A DNA stretch of 64,000 bases, from contig CBDHGL010000003.1 of NCBI GenBank assembly GCA_965263105.1, forward strand, positions 1,426,001 to 1,490,000, given 5' to 3'. Shown here piece after piece: positions 34,520 through 42,301 of the stretch (the first letter of the stretch is position 1; each line of letters opens with the position of its first letter). The position numbers and the translations under genes are program-made. This DNA comes from JBCCTX01 sp965263105 (lineage in GTDB: Bacteria; Bacteroidota; Bacteroidia; J057). A model generated the notes under the pieces. The model made no database searches, was not told the origin of the DNA, and saw nothing but the letters and a program-made list of their open reading frames with translations.

Positions 34520-35404
34520 ATGAAACACCTATTGTTTTTTTTCCTTTTGACATCTACCCTTTTCTGGGGATGTAATCAGGAAAAATTGAAGCAGCTGGAA
34601 TCAGAGAACCTTCGTTTAAACCAAGCTGTAGAACGACAGGATTCTGTCTTGAATGACTTTTTAGAATCCTTTAACTCAATCGAAGATAATCTCGCGATCA
34701 TTCGTGAGAAAGAAAGTATGATTGCATTGAGCTCGGATGATCCGGAACTTCAGGCAAATCAAAAAGATCGGATCGTCAATGACATTTCGCTGATCAACAA
34801 TTTGCTAGATGAAAACAAGAAGATCATTGAGGATCTCAACAAGAAGCTCAATCGATCTAATGTGAAAGTTGCCGAATTTAGGAGAATGGTCTCCAGATTG
34901 GAAGGGCAGATTGCTAGTAGAGATTCTAGTATTTCAGGCCTTAAAGGGCAGTTAGCTAACCGAGATTTTGCTATTGGTGAGCTCAATCAGAAACTTGACA
35001 GCATGCAGGTAGTGTCCGTGCAAAATACAGCTCGTATGGCCGATCAGGATCAACTGCTAACAGAAGCACAGGAGAAAATTGAAGAGCAGACCATGGCCTT
35101 AAACAAGGCATTTTATGTAGTGGGGAATTCCAAAGAACTCGTTGAAATGGAAATCCTGGACAAAAAAGGAATTTTCGGAAAAAAGGAGATTGCTCAAGAT
35201 TTCGGAGACGGTATTTTTACGCCGATTGATGTGACGCAAACTTTCTCTATTCCGATCAATGCAAAGAAACCTGAATTGATGTCCTCTCATCCACAAGGAT
35301 CTTTTATCCTCAATGAAGATGACAATCAGGTGAAAAGCTTGGAGATAACGGACCCAGATAAATTCTGGAGAAATTCCAAGTATCTGGTGGTGATGACCAA
35401 GTAA
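34520..35404 (+). CDS. Coiled-coil lipoprotein
   Basis: The 294-residue product has a lipoprotein signal with lipobox FWGC (Cys18). Residues 20-195 form a nearly continuous coiled coil, with internally similar segments (RLEGQIASRDSSISGLKGQLANRDFAIGEL spans two of them). The last 95 residues form a small domain (AFYVVGNSKELVEMEILDKKG ... FWRNSKYLVVMTK) that is widespread in Bacteroidota without a known function. It probably lines the periplasm as a structural or stress-related protein. An intrinsic terminator follows, so it is monocistronic. Confidence 0.8.
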   Translation: MKHLLFFFLLTSTLFWGCNQEKLKQLESENLRLNQAVERQDSVLNDFLESFNSIEDNLAIIREKESMIALSSDDPELQANQKDRIVNDISLINNLLDENKKIIEDLNKKLNRSNVKVAEFRRMVSRLEGQIASRDSSISGLKGQLANRDFAIGELNQKLDSMQVVSVQNTARMADQDQLLTEAQEKIEEQTMALNKAFYVVGNSKELVEMEILDKKGIFGKKEIAQDFGDGIFTPIDVTQTFSIPINAKKPELMSSHPQGSFILNEDDNQVKSLEITDPDKFWRNSKYLVVMTK

Positions 35405-35459
35405 TTTTCTTTGAAAACCTTACTCATATGTCATTTTGTGAGTAACATTTTTTGAAGAA

Positions 35460-35519
35460 CTTTTCACAAAATGTTAAACATGGCAATTTTCAGGATTGCC
35501 ATGTTTTTTTTGTGAAAAG
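35460..35519 (+). terminator. Nested-stem intrinsic terminator after the coiled-coil lipoprotein gene
   Basis: The core is CATGGCAAT (35479-35487) paired with ATTGCCATG (35495-35503) and followed by eight T residues. An outer perfect 12-base pair, CTTTTCACAAAA (35460-35471) with TTTTGTGAAAAG (35508-35519), encloses it. The first possible start codons of the long miaB frame fall inside this structure. Confidence 0.85.
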
Positions 35520-35565
35520 TTTTGGGGAATGCCTGACAAAATGACACTTTTTAAACGGCCTTTCG

Positions 35566-35573
35566 TATATTTG
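35566..35573 (+). promoter_or_regulatory. -7 box immediately before miaB
   Basis: TATATTTG is an exact TAnnTTTG match whose last base is only six bases before the ATG at 35580. Transcription from it would start at or next to the ATG, giving a leaderless or nearly leaderless mRNA. The -33 element is weak (ATGAC at 35541). Confidence 0.5.
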
Positions 35574-35579
35574 CCTTCT

Positions 35580-37097
35580 ATGCGCGATAAGATCACCAAG
35601 AGAACCTTTCATCCAGGAATGTTTGACAAAGCATTGGATGAAGGCAAGCAGGGAGAGGCCTATTCCCAGGATTTACCTACCAAGGGAACTGGGAGGCTTG
35701 CCTATATTGAGACCTATGGATGCCAGATGAATTTCTCCGATACCGAAATCGTTGCTTCCATCTTGTCGGATATGAACTATGAGTTTACTGCAGAGGAACA
35801 AGAAGCTGATCTGGTATTGATCAATACCTGTAGTATCCGTGAGAATGCCGAAGCCAAGATTTGGAATCGCCTGAAGAACCTTCGCAGTAAGAAGGTCCAC
35901 AATCCGGATATGATGGTCGGTGTATTGGGCTGTATGGCAGAACGGCTCAAATCTAAATTGCTAGAGGAAGAGCAACTTGTTGATATGGTGGTGGGACCTG
36001 ATGCCTATCGCGACTTGCCCAATCTATTGGAGGAAATTTCCTCGGGTCAGAAAGCTGTAAATGTACTTTTATCCAGGGAGGAAACTTATGCAGACATTGC
36101 CCCAGTTCGCTTGCATTCCAATGGAGTTACAGCCTTCGTAACTATTATGCGAGGTTGTGATAACATGTGCTCCTTCTGTGTAGTCCCCTTTACTCGGGGC
36201 AGAGAAAGGAGTAGGGACCCCTTGTCAATAGTGAAAGAAGTACAAGCACTTTCCGACAAAGGCTTTAAAGAAGTCACACTATTAGGGCAAAATGTAGATT
36301 CCTATAAGTGGTCTCCCGATGCGAGTTTAAAAGGGAAAGCCCAAATAGATAAGTCTCTGCTTAAAGGGAATAACGTGGAGGTCATAGGCTTTGCCCAATT
36401 ATTGGATCAAGTGGCCCAAGTAAATCCAAAAGTACGGATTCGTTTTTCGACCTCACACCCGAAGGACATCACAGACGAGGTCCTCTATACGATGGCCCGT
36501 CATAACAATATTTGTAAGTATATTCATTTGCCTCTTCAATCGGGAAGCGATCGGATATTGGAACAAATGAACCGAGGCTATACCTTCGAATGGTATAAAG
36601 GTAAAGTTGATAGGATAAGGGAAATTCTACCAGATTGTGCCATTTCTTCAGACATTATCACGGGTTTTTGCTCCGAAACAGAAGAAGACCACCAACGTAC
36701 CCTGGATATGGTTGCTTATGCCCGCTATTCCCATGCCTATATGTTTGCTTATTCTGAAAGACCCGGTACTCAGGCCGCAAAAAAATGGACAGATGATGTG
36801 CCGTTAGCCGTAAAGAAAGAACGACTGGCAGAAATAATAGCCCTACAGCAGCAGATTTCCCTTGAAGAGAATCAGAAAGATATTGGTAAGACTTTTCAGG
36901 TGTTGATAGAGGGAAACTCCAAACGTTCTTCCGAAGCCTACTGTGGCAGAACAGATACAAACAAAATGGTCGTTTTTCCAAAGGCGGGCTCCACTTGGGG
37001 ACCGGGAGATTATGTAGAAGTAGAAATTAAGGAGGTAAGCAGTGCAACCCTCAAAGGAGAGTGGGTTTTAAAAGCTCTTTCCCAGGAAACAGTATGA
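35580..37097 (+). CDS. miaB: tRNA-2-methylthio-N6-isopentenyladenosine synthase
   Basis: From the ATG at 35580 the protein has 505 residues. The auxiliary cluster cysteines are Cys48 (TYGCQMN), Cys84 (INTCSIREN) and Cys118 (VLGCMAE); the radical-SAM cluster is Cys193, Cys197 and Cys200 (RGCDNMCSFC). A TRAM domain ends the chain. The enzyme adds the methylthio group to i6A37 of tRNAs reading UNN codons. The frame is open 28 codons further upstream, but that part overlaps a terminator and a promoter box. Its stop overlaps the next start (ATGA), tying it to the regulator-lptE-secG operon. Confidence 0.95.
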   Translation: MRDKITKRTFHPGMFDKALDEGKQGEAYSQDLPTKGTGRLAYIETYGCQMNFSDTEIVASILSDMNYEFTAEEQEADLVLINTCSIRENAEAKIWNRLKNLRSKKVHNPDMMVGVLGCMAERLKSKLLEEEQLVDMVVGPDAYRDLPNLLEEISSGQKAVNVLLSREETYADIAPVRLHSNGVTAFVTIMRGCDNMCSFCVVPFTRGRERSRDPLSIVKEVQALSDKGFKEVTLLGQNVDSYKWSPDASLKGKAQIDKSLLKGNNVEVIGFAQLLDQVAQVNPKVRIRFSTSHPKDITDEVLYTMARHNNICKYIHLPLQSGSDRILEQMNRGYTFEWYKGKVDRIREILPDCAISSDIITGFCSETEEDHQRTLDMVAYARYSHAYMFAYSERPGTQAAKKWTDDVPLAVKKERLAEIIALQQQISLEENQKDIGKTFQVLIEGNSKRSSEAYCGRTDTNKMVVFPKAGSTWGPGDYVEVEIKEVSSATLKGEWVLKALSQETV

Positions 37098-38293
37098 ATG
37101 TTCAACAAATAAAACGCAGATACGGCATTGTGGGGAATGATCCCGCTTTGAACTCCGCAGTAGAGATTGCCATGCAAGTGGCCCCTACGGATGTGTCTGT
37201 TTTGGTTTATGGAGAGAATGGGACGGGTAAAGATGTTTTTTCTCGCGTTATCCACGATAATAGTAAGCGTAAGCATAAGCAGCTCATGCCCATCAATACA
37301 GGAGCTATCCCAGAAGGCACCCTGGATTCGGAGTTATTTGGGCATAAAAAAGGTTCCTTTACCTCTGCATATGAAGAGCGTAAAGGATATTTTGAGGAGG
37401 CAGAAGGGGGAACCATATTTTTAGATGAAATAGGTGAAATGCCTTTGGCTACTCAAGCCCGGCTACTGCGTTTACTCGAAAATGGAGAATTTATTAAGGT
37501 GGGTTCTAGTGAAATTCAGAAATCTGATGTACGGGTAATCGCTGCCACCAATAAAGACCTTATCTCTTTGATCCAAGAGGGGAAATTTCGCCAGGACTTA
37601 TATTTCCGATTGAACCGGATTACCATTTATATTCCGCCTCTTCGGGAAAGGGGAAGCGATATTGAATTGCTATTCAATTATTTCTCCCATGAATTTGCCG
37701 ACCAATATAACCGAGAGGCATTGGTTCTAGCCCCCTCAGCGGTTCCCTTATTGCATCAGTACCGTTGGCCAGGAAATGTCCGAGAGTTACGTAATCTGGT
37801 GGAAAAGCTCGTTCTGCTAGTCAAGGGAGAGTGGGTCTCTGAAGAGGACCTGAAGGCTAATCTTCTGATACAGGATAGCTATCTACCTAGCATCGTTCAT
37901 TTAGCTCCGGAGGATTACCGTAGTGAGGAGGCCGGCTATGTACCCCCTGGGAATGGAAATATGGATAGGCTTTACCAACTGATCTATAACATGGGGAATG
38001 AATTGAGCAAGGAAATTGCAGATCTCAAGAAGGTCCTCTATATGAGCTTGCAGAATAGAGAGTTGAATAATGGACATGTATCCAATTCTCCCTATCCTTC
38101 CTACCCAGTTGGCGAGCAAATACACGAACCTAAGGCCTTGCCTGAATCTTTGTCTCTCGACAGAAAACAACGGGAGATGATCGTAAAAGCCCTCCAGCGC
38201 CATGGCAACAATCGAAAAAAGGCGGCTGCTGATCTGGGAATTTCTGAGCGTACCCTTTACCGGAAGATAAAAAACTACGATATTGACTTATAG
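37094..38293 (+). CDS. Sigma-54-type AAA+ transcriptional regulator without receiver domain
   Basis: From the ATG at 37094 (sharing ATGA with the miaB stop) the protein has 399 residues. It consists of a AAA+ domain (Walker A GENGTGKD at 40-47, Walker B FLDEIGEM with Asp111/Glu112, sensor NVREL) and a C-terminal Fis-type helix-turn-helix (NNRKKAAADLGISERTLYRKIKNY). There is no N-terminal sensory or receiver domain. The sigma-54 contact loop reads GSFTSA (87-92) in place of GAFTGA, so productive contact with sigma-54 is uncertain. The position before lptE and secG is conserved in Bacteroidota. Confidence 0.92.
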   Translation: MNVQQIKRRYGIVGNDPALNSAVEIAMQVAPTDVSVLVYGENGTGKDVFSRVIHDNSKRKHKQLMPINTGAIPEGTLDSELFGHKKGSFTSAYEERKGYFEEAEGGTIFLDEIGEMPLATQARLLRLLENGEFIKVGSSEIQKSDVRVIAATNKDLISLIQEGKFRQDLYFRLNRITIYIPPLRERGSDIELLFNYFSHEFADQYNREALVLAPSAVPLLHQYRWPGNVRELRNLVEKLVLLVKGEWVSEEDLKANLLIQDSYLPSIVHLAPEDYRSEEAGYVPPGNGNMDRLYQLIYNMGNELSKEIADLKKVLYMSLQNRELNNGHVSNSPYPSYPVGEQIHEPKALPESLSLDRKQREMIVKALQRHGNNRKKAAADLGISERTLYRKIKNYDIDL

Positions 38294-38333
38294 GGGCATA
38301 CAACCCTTTCATCCTGATAAGGAACCCTTGCTT

Positions 38334-38879
38334 ATGATTTTGGTAAGAAAAGACCTTTTTAGCTACCTTTTTGTAGGGCTACTTTTGGTAGTGCTTTTAT
38401 CAGGTTGTTCTATTAAATTTAATCTTACTGGGGGGACAGTCGACCCCCGGCTACAGACCCTTTCTGTTGAGACATTTGGCAATGAAGCCCCCATCGTAGT
38501 ACCTTTTTTGGCCATAGAAGTTACCAATCAATTGCAAGACCGCTTCCTTTCTCAGTCTCGTCTTTCCCTAACTACGGGAGATGCGGATGTTCGAATCAGT
38601 GGCCGAATAACTAATTATGCCATTACACCTGTAGCCATCTCTACCAGTAGCTCGAGTACGCAGGAACGCTTTACTGCTGCGCAAAACAGATTGAGTATAT
38701 CGATTTCGGTGAAATTTGAAAACACCGTTGATGATAATGAAAGCTGGGAACAATCTTTTTCCGGTTTTGTGGACTTTAACAGCGAATTGGAATTTTCCAG
38801 CCTTGAGCGGGATTTGGTGGACGAAATCCTGGAACAGTTGACCCAGGATGTATTTAATAAATCCATCGGGAAATGGTAA
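38334..38879 (+). CDS. lptE: LPS-assembly lipoprotein LptE
   Basis: From the ATG at 38334, which follows AAGGA, the product has 181 residues with a lipoprotein signal and lipobox LSGC. The body matches the Bacteroidota LptE type: SIKFNLTGG after the lipid cysteine, TLSVETFGNEAPIVVP, and DVRISGRITNYAITPVAIS. LptE plugs the LptD barrel that inserts lipopolysaccharide in the outer leaflet. An earlier in-frame ATG at 38283 overlaps the regulator gene and would put a polar stretch before the signal, so it is rejected. Confidence 0.9.
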   Translation: MILVRKDLFSYLFVGLLLVVLLSGCSIKFNLTGGTVDPRLQTLSVETFGNEAPIVVPFLAIEVTNQLQDRFLSQSRLSLTTGDADVRISGRITNYAITPVAISTSSSSTQERFTAAQNRLSISISVKFENTVDDNESWEQSFSGFVDFNSELEFSSLERDLVDEILEQLTQDVFNKSIGKW

Positions 38880-38883
38880 ATCT

Positions 38884-39723
38884 ATGAACCCATTGGAACT
38901 ATATCAAAAAGTATTGAACCATAGGCTCGAAGAGCCGGAAATGGACCAAGTAGAAGCTTGGATTCGCCAATATCCCTATTTTGCTTTACCTTATTTCCTG
39001 AAGGCACGCCAAACAAAAGATAAGATGGCCCTTTTTGAGGCTTCCATTTATGCCTCTAACCGCTTTTTGCTCAAGCGTTTTATGGATGGGTCGATCATCA
39101 TCCAAGAGCGCAAGTTTTCCGAAGTAATAGAAGAACACTTAAAAATGTCTAATCGTCCCTTTTCGATGGGAGAAAACGATACCTTTTCAGTGGTAGACTT
39201 TGATGCTATCCATGATCCTGGTCCCGTGAAAGAAATCCCCTTTCAGCATAAGGAAACGCGTCAAAGCTTTCAGGACAATTTCCTAAACTGGGAAGTAAAA
39301 GTGAGAACCCTGAAATACCTGGGTCTGGTAGGAAAAATTGAACATGAGATCCAAAAGAATGCTTTTCCATTTATTCCTCAAAGAAATTCCAATGAGTATA
39401 TTGTGGAGGAGAAAAAAGCCCATCTACCAGTAGGAGAGCCTGAAACTGTGGTCCAAGTAGAAAAAGAGGACTTATGGGAGCAGTTTCTCAAGGAAGTTCC
39501 CACCTTAAAAGCAAATTTGGGAAAGGAGAGCCCCCTGCCTGATGAACAAGCCATGGAGAGTGTTTCAGGGGGGGAGGAGATGGTTAGTGAGACCTTGGCC
39601 CATATTCACCTGCTTCAGAAGAATTATGGGGAAGCCATCCGGATTTATGAAAAACTTAGTTTGTTATTCCCTGAGAAAAAGGCTTATTTTGCAAATCAAA
39701 TCAAAATGATAAATAACGAATAA
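38884..39723 (+). CDS. TPR-like protein of the lptE-secG operon
   Basis: The 279-residue soluble protein lacks a signal peptide. The N-terminal half (LYQKVLNHRLEEPEMDQVEAWIRQYPYFALPYFLKARQ) is helical and the C-terminal 40 residues (LAHIHLLQKNYGEAIRIYEKLSLLFPEKKAYFANQI) form one clear tetratricopeptide hairpin. It lies four bases after lptE and overlaps the secG start by one base (TAATG), so it belongs to the operon. The same gene is found at this place in other Bacteroidota but no function is established. Confidence 0.82.
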   Translation: MNPLELYQKVLNHRLEEPEMDQVEAWIRQYPYFALPYFLKARQTKDKMALFEASIYASNRFLLKRFMDGSIIIQERKFSEVIEEHLKMSNRPFSMGENDTFSVVDFDAIHDPGPVKEIPFQHKETRQSFQDNFLNWEVKVRTLKYLGLVGKIEHEIQKNAFPFIPQRNSNEYIVEEKKAHLPVGEPETVVQVEKEDLWEQFLKEVPTLKANLGKESPLPDEQAMESVSGGEEMVSETLAHIHLLQKNYGEAIRIYEKLSLLFPEKKAYFANQIKMINNE

Positions 39724-40091
39724 TGTTTGCAGCACTAGGAACCTTATCCGTCTTGATTGCCATCCTATTGATCTTGGCTGTAATTATCCAGAATAGCAAA
39801 GGGGGGGGACTATCGTCTACATTTGGAGGAGCCGTCGGGGGCGCATCTCAGTTATTTGGGGCCCGAAGAAGCAATGAAATGATTGAAAAAATCACTTGGT
39901 ATTTGGCTGGGGCACTAGCCCTCATTGCCTTTGTAGCAAATGTAGTGGGAGCAAACTTTTCCAATCAGGTGGAAACCCTTCGCATGGAGGATGCCATTCA
40001 GGGAGGAGGGGTCCAGTATGATGCCAATCCCAATTCCTTGGTTAACCCCAATGATATTCCTACTTATAGTGAGCCCGAAGGAGAAGAATAA
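39723..40091 (+). CDS. secG: Preprotein translocase subunit SecG
   Basis: The 122-residue protein has two membrane helices (about 4-20 and 57-78) flanking the conserved QNSKGGGLSSTFGGAVGGASQLFGARRSNEM loop, which spans residues 24-57. SecG assists SecYE during protein translocation. A low-complexity acidic tail of 35 residues is normal in the phylum. Its ATG shares one base with the preceding stop. Confidence 0.93.
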   Translation: MFAALGTLSVLIAILLILAVIIQNSKGGGLSSTFGGAVGGASQLFGARRSNEMIEKITWYLAGALALIAFVANVVGANFSNQVETLRMEDAIQGGGVQYDANPNSLVNPNDIPTYSEPEGEE

Positions 40092-40093
40092 GT

Positions 40094-40588
40094 CTATTCC
40101 TCTCCCCCGATATTTCCGAGAACTCCCTTAAGCTGGTCAAGGACCTGACCGCCGGAGTTGTTTACCAGACATTTCCGAATTTCCTTTTTCTTATTCTTCA
40201 TGCTCGTTTGAATCTCCGTTTCAATACGTTCGGGATCTTGGTTTGCTGTATTAATCTCTGTGGAGGATAATCTGGAATGGATGTCTTGAAATACCGGGCC
40301 GATAACACAGGTACATTTGGCTTTGTCAGCCTTCTCCCCCTGACAGTGTATCTGCATCATATTACTTAAGTTGGCATCTTTAAAAATGGCCTGAGTACCC
40401 TTGTCTTTTAAGCCTGCTACGGTTCCCCCTTGCCAAAAGTAAAAGGCAAGTGCCAGAACTAAGAGGGTTCCCACAATTTTGAATACAGATTTTGCTACCC
40501 GGAACAAAATAAAGATGATCGCCACAGCAACGAGAACGGCAATCAGCGTATTTTGGGGATTATCGGTTAAAGATGATAGGTCAAACAT
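40094..40588 (-). CDS. Membrane protein of unknown function with cysteine-rich domain
   Basis: I do not recognise this 164-residue protein. It has two adjacent hydrophobic segments (about 14-30 and 35-51) and a soluble C-terminal part with four cysteines: Cys82, Cys92, Cys94 and Cys140 (HCQGEKADKAKCTCVIGP and RKCLVNN). If the N-terminus is inside, this part is periplasmic and could hold disulphides. The gene converges with secG, with two bases between stops, and diverges from the DUF2795 gene. Confidence 0.7.
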   Translation of the reverse strand: MFDLSSLTDNPQNTLIAVLVAVAIIFILFRVAKSVFKIVGTLLVLALAFYFWQGGTVAGLKDKGTQAIFKDANLSNMMQIHCQGEKADKAKCTCVIGPVFQDIHSRLSSTEINTANQDPERIETEIQTSMKNKKKEIRKCLVNNSGGQVLDQLKGVLGNIGGEE

Positions 40589-40808
40589 GGAGTATTTGGT
40601 TTGAATTTTGCCAGAATAATATAAAAAAAGGATGACTTTTCCCTACATAACGTTGTAACCTCTTGGCATAAAACTCCGTTCTTCAAACAAAAAATCACAT
40701 TCTCCAAATCTGGAAATTTTATGAGTCAAGCAATGGTTTTTTATAAGTATTTGTTTATCAGTGTTTTATGAGATTTTTTGAAGAATGGCTATTATTATGC
40801 AAAAGCGC

Positions 40809-40838
40809 TTGACTATTTCATTAAAAATTCTATCTTTG
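40809..40838 (+). promoter_or_regulatory. Consensus Bacteroidota promoter for the DUF2795 gene
   Basis: TTGAC (40809-40813), 17 bases, then TATCTTTG (40831-40838), matching both the -33 and the TAnnTTTG -7 elements. It is the clearest promoter in the window. The start would be near 40845, about 22 bases before the ATG. Confidence 0.85.
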
Positions 40839-40866
40839 CGGCACTTAAAAAATTGTGTGTTGAATT

Positions 40867-41088
40867 ATGTATTGGACGCTTGAACTAGCTGTTTACCTTG
40901 AGGATGCTCCGTGGCCTGCCACTAGAGATGAACTGATCGACTTTGCGCTTAGATCAGGGGCTCCTATGGAAGTTGTAGAAAATCTACAAGACCTTCCGGA
41001 TGAAGATTCCCCTTATGAAAATATAGAGGAAATCTGGCCAGACTATCCTTCAAAAGAGGATTTTCTGTTCAATGAAGACGAATACTAA
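40867..41088 (+). CDS. Small acidic DUF2795-like protein
   Basis: The 73-residue protein resembles DUF2795: ELAVYLEDAPWPATRDELIDFALRSGAP then EVVENLQDLPDEDSPYENIEEIW. It is strongly acidic at the C-terminus and has no signal. The function is unknown; such proteins are usually highly expressed in Bacteroidota, which fits the strong promoter. The ABC ATPase start lies eight bases downstream. Confidence 0.85.
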   Translation: MYWTLELAVYLEDAPWPATRDELIDFALRSGAPMEVVENLQDLPDEDSPYENIEEIWPDYPSKEDFLFNEDEY

Positions 41089-41096
41089 ACTAGGTT

Positions 41097-41801
41097 TTGA
41101 ACATTCACCTAGATGACGTATCTGTGTACTTGGGCGGGAAAAAAATCATAAATGATATCAACTTTTCCCTGCCTCCTGGTTTGAATTTTGTATTAGGGTT
41201 AAATGGTTCAGGAAAAACTACCCTACTCCGCTGTATAAGTAAATCGGTTCCCTTTACGGGAGATATACGAATCGGTGAGAAATCCCTTCGGGAAATTTCT
41301 CCTGATTTGTTTTCCAAAACCGTTTCCATTGTGCACCAGAAATGGTTTCCCCCTTTTCGTATTTCCTTGAAAGACTTCGTGCTCATGGGGCGTTTCCCGT
41401 ATCTAAACTGGTTGGGTTCTTATTCAAAGAATGACCTCGAAACGGTGGCTGAGGAAATGAGCCGAATGAAAATAGACCACCTCAAATCTCGTTTTATCGA
41501 TCAAGTTTCTGGAGGAGAATTGCAACGCGTGTTTATCTGTAGGGCCTTAGTACAGAAATGTCCTATAATACTCCTTGATGAGCCTGCTCAATCGCTAGAC
41601 CCACCTGGGAAAAGAGAACTCTATCAATTGTTAGTGGAGTTAGCTGACCAAGGTAAGACCCTCATCTGCACAACCCATGATATAGACGTACTTCCTTTAG
41701 GAAATAGCCATTGTATAGGTATTCGTGAAGGAGAAGTAGTCCTGAATGAAAAAGTGCTTCATCTTTCTCCAGAAGTCTTGACTCAGATTTATGGAGAGTA
41801 G
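41097..41801 (+). CDS. ABC transporter ATP-binding protein (iron/cobalamin-importer type)
   Basis: The 234-residue ATPase has Walker A GLNGSGKTT (34-42), a Q-loop glutamine in VHQKWFPP, the signature VSGGELQRV (137-145) and Walker B IILLDEP (157-163). The subtype resembles FecE/BtuD/HmuV ATPases for siderophores, haem or cobalamin. No permease or binding protein is nearby, so its partner must be elsewhere. The start is TTG at 41097: the next residues NIHLDDVSVYLGG are the conserved beginning and no ATG is available. It is probably co-transcribed with the DUF2795 gene. Confidence 0.88.
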   Translation: MNIHLDDVSVYLGGKKIINDINFSLPPGLNFVLGLNGSGKTTLLRCISKSVPFTGDIRIGEKSLREISPDLFSKTVSIVHQKWFPPFRISLKDFVLMGRFPYLNWLGSYSKNDLETVAEEMSRMKIDHLKSRFIDQVSGGELQRVFICRALVQKCPIILLDEPAQSLDPPGKRELYQLLVELADQGKTLICTTHDIDVLPLGNSHCIGIREGEVVLNEKVLHLSPEVLTQIYGE

Positions 41802-41926
41802 GGGATATCTCTGATTCAGCAAGATTTATAGAATTATGACGATAATTTTTTCAAAAAATCTTTCTTTGTGAAGAAATAATAGTAAATTGGAAAAAATTAG
41901 TTACTAGACATCATAAATTTAGAAAT

Positions 41927-42107
41927 GATCTACTAGCTATCCGCTGCCATCTGTTTTCATCGAAAATTTTATTAACCCTTTTCCTCAAGAAACATAGCGC
42001 CCCAAATGGGGGCTTAGCTATAAACATTTGCAAGAGTACCCTTTATCAGTGGTTCACATTTGGGAGTATGCTTCGGCATACTCCTGTTTTTGTAGCTAAG
42101 TTTTTTT
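41927..42107 (+). ncRNA. Candidate structured small RNA with closing stem and U-tract end
   Basis: CTTAGCTA (42013-42020) pairs perfectly with TAGCTAAG (42093-42100), extended by AAACA/TGTTT, and is directly followed by seven T residues. Enclosed is a UUCG-capped stem, GGAGTATGC (42063-42071) with GCATACTCC (42076-42084). Another hairpin (GCCCC/GGGGC, 41999-42013) lies just 5'. The 5' end is uncertain; a start near 41927 would give about 180 bases. A 6S-like RNA is possible but I cannot show it. No SRP-RNA or RNase P core motif is present. Confidence 0.5.
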
Positions 42108-42132
42108 ATAAGAATTTTATATCGGTAGCCTA

Positions 42133-42184
42133 GGAATGCCCAAATATTCCGCCGCCAAGGTATCAGCTTCGATACCTCGGCGGC
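42133..42184. repeat. Strong GC-rich hairpin pair
   Basis: GCCGCCAAGGTATC (42151-42164) pairs with GATACCTCGGCGGC (42171-42184) with one mismatch over a 6-base loop. A smaller stem GGAAT/ATTCC (42133-42150) abuts it. Neither strand has a U tract next to it. Its role is unknown; it may be a mobile-repeat remnant or a 3' processing structure of the sialidase mRNA. Confidence 0.5.
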
Positions 42185-42301
42185 GATAAAAGGGGGGGAA
42201 ACCTTATCTACCCATATTGTGTACCTAACGGCACAGGAATTTTCTGAGGAGAAGTAAGCCTTTCAACTCATATAGATAGTTCGGTAAATGATTCGGAGTT
42301 A

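Larger units (their letters stand above)
41802..42301. other. 500-base intergenic region between converging genes, with RNA-like structures
   Basis: No protein gene is seen here. The first half holds a possible -7 box (TAAATTTA, 41914-41921). The middle has a structured RNA candidate ending in seven T residues at 42107 (separate entry). The right part has a GC-rich hairpin at 42151-42184 that is not followed by a U tract on either strand. Confidence 0.5.

Noticed and set aside
35496..35580. A longer miaB with 28 extra N-terminal residues
   Set aside because: The upstream part overlaps the intrinsic terminator hairpin and a -7 promoter box, and its residues do not resemble MiaB N-termini.
42063..42091. 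The UUCG hairpin alone as the terminator of the ABC ATPase gene
   Set aside because: It is more than 260 bases after the stop, its T run is interrupted by G, and it is enclosed by a larger stem with a better U tract at 42101-42107.
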